This document shows positions 63,544 through 64,000 of a DNA stretch of 64,000 bases, piece after piece. This DNA is from G965218495 sp965262785 (GTDB taxonomy: Bacteria; Bacteroidota; Rhodothermia; Rhodothermales; Bin80), in the NCBI GenBank assembly GCA_965262785.1, contig OZ253559.1, forward strand, positions 3,038,001 to 3,102,000, in the 5' to 3' direction. The notes below the pieces were generated by a model. It was given only the letters and a program-made list of their open reading frames with translations. It did no database searches and had not been told where the DNA came from. The first letter of the stretch is position 1. Each line of letters begins with the position of its first letter. The position numbers were made by a program, and so were the translations under genes.

Positions 63544-64000
63544 ATGACCAGCTTTTGCCACCGTCTCTACCAAGCACAACGCGCGACCAACTCCGTGCTA
63601 TGCGTTGGGCTGGACCCTGACTTGCAGTTGATGCCTGCATGTGTGTCAAAGGCGCGCACGCGGGCCCAGGCAGTGATGCACTTTAATGAATCCATAGTCA
63701 GGGCTACCGCTCCATACGCTTGCGCCTATAAGCTGAACTTTGCTTTCTACGAAGGCTTGGGCCCAGATTGCTACACGGTTCTCCGCCATGCGCTGCAGTG
63801 CATCCCGCCGACCGCCATCACCGTTGCCGATGCGAAGCGCGGCGACATCGGCAACACGGCGCGTCAGTACGCAAGGGCGATCTTGAAGGATCTGAACTTT
63901 GATGCCTGTACCGTAGCCCCCTACATGGGCCATGACTCCGTAGAACCCTTCTTGGAATATGCGGGCAAAGCTGCCTTTGTGCTGGCTCGCACGTCTAACG
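63544..64000 (+). CDS. pyrF: orotidine 5'-phosphate decarboxylase (5' part; cut by window end)
   Basis: The first 152 codons of a type-2 PyrF, last step of UMP synthesis. SVLCVGLDPDLQLMP is the first barrel strand, PYACAYKLNFAFYEGLGP follows, and ITVADAKRGDIGNTARQYA carries the catalytic Asp-Lys-Asp network; DACTVAPYMGHDSVEPFLEY matches the next block. I chose ATG 63544; the in-frame GTG 63505 is possible. The stop lies beyond the window. Confidence 0.93.
   Translation, partial: MTSFCHRLYQAQRATNSVLCVGLDPDLQLMPACVSKARTRAQAVMHFNESIVRATAPYACAYKLNFAFYEGLGPDCYTVLRHALQCIPPTAITVADAKRGDIGNTARQYARAILKDLNFDACTVAPYMGHDSVEPFLEYAGKAAFVLARTSN

Overview
The window looks like a chromosome segment of a Rhodothermota/Bacteroidota-type Gram-negative bacterium. 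The evidence is a BamA with two adjacent OmpH/Skp-like chaperones, a SusC-style TonB receptor with a carboxypeptidase-regulatory N-domain followed by a DUF4249 lipoprotein, a PorT-like beta-barrel, and a type-2 PyrF. This assignment is an inference from gene content. Three conserved chromosomal blocks (about 1-16,000, 28,361-40,310 and 61,000-64,000) alternate with two accessory blocks (16,107-28,360 and 40,494-60,014).

Core block 1 carries a compact histidine-utilisation operon hutI-hutH-hutU, a small outer-membrane barrel protein, a degenerate M28-like protein with a GT4 glycosyltransferase, a DUF4342 protein with a PLP-dependent threonine/serine dehydratase, surE-panB, and the envelope cluster bamA-ompH-ompH. 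Core block 2 carries rseP and dxr on the minus strand. A tightly packed plus-strand run follows: TPR protein, amidotransferase-like protein, thioesterase, RmlD-like reductase, serS, TonB receptor and DUF4249 lipoprotein, several of which overlap. Core block 3 carries a YbdK-type carboxylate-amine ligase, a Tat-exported class V aminotransferase-like protein, and the 5' part of pyrF.

Accessory block 1 holds a Septu-type anti-phage pair (ptuA-ptuB), an IS5-like transposase, and two near-identical inverted ISL3 copies, each with its own perfect 8-bp target duplication. Between the ISL3 copies lie an AdoMet-decarboxylase-fold protein with altered active-site residues and a DUF3326 protein. After them comes a two-gene IS256-like unit whose first gene is a transposase paralogue lacking all three catalytic acidic residues.

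Accessory block 2 is a nested set of mobile elements whose joints can be resolved to the base. An IS21 element has its istA split by a 3.3-kb large-serine-recombinase (LSR) element; joining the flanks restores istA in frame. An IS1634-type transposase is split by a second, unrelated 2.2-kb LSR element whose circular junction would be a 17-bp perfect inverted repeat around the core; joining the flanks again restores the frame. Next is an 884-nt ORF-less group II intron interrupted twice: just after domain V by a 1,989-bp reverse-transcriptase-encoding group II intron (a twintron), and in its 5' half by an IS110 element at a CT dinucleotide. That IS110 is itself split by a second 887-nt copy of the ORF-less intron, whose removal restores the IS110 reading frame. 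These elements use the genes or catalytic RNAs of other mobile elements as landing sites, which is the most striking feature of the window.
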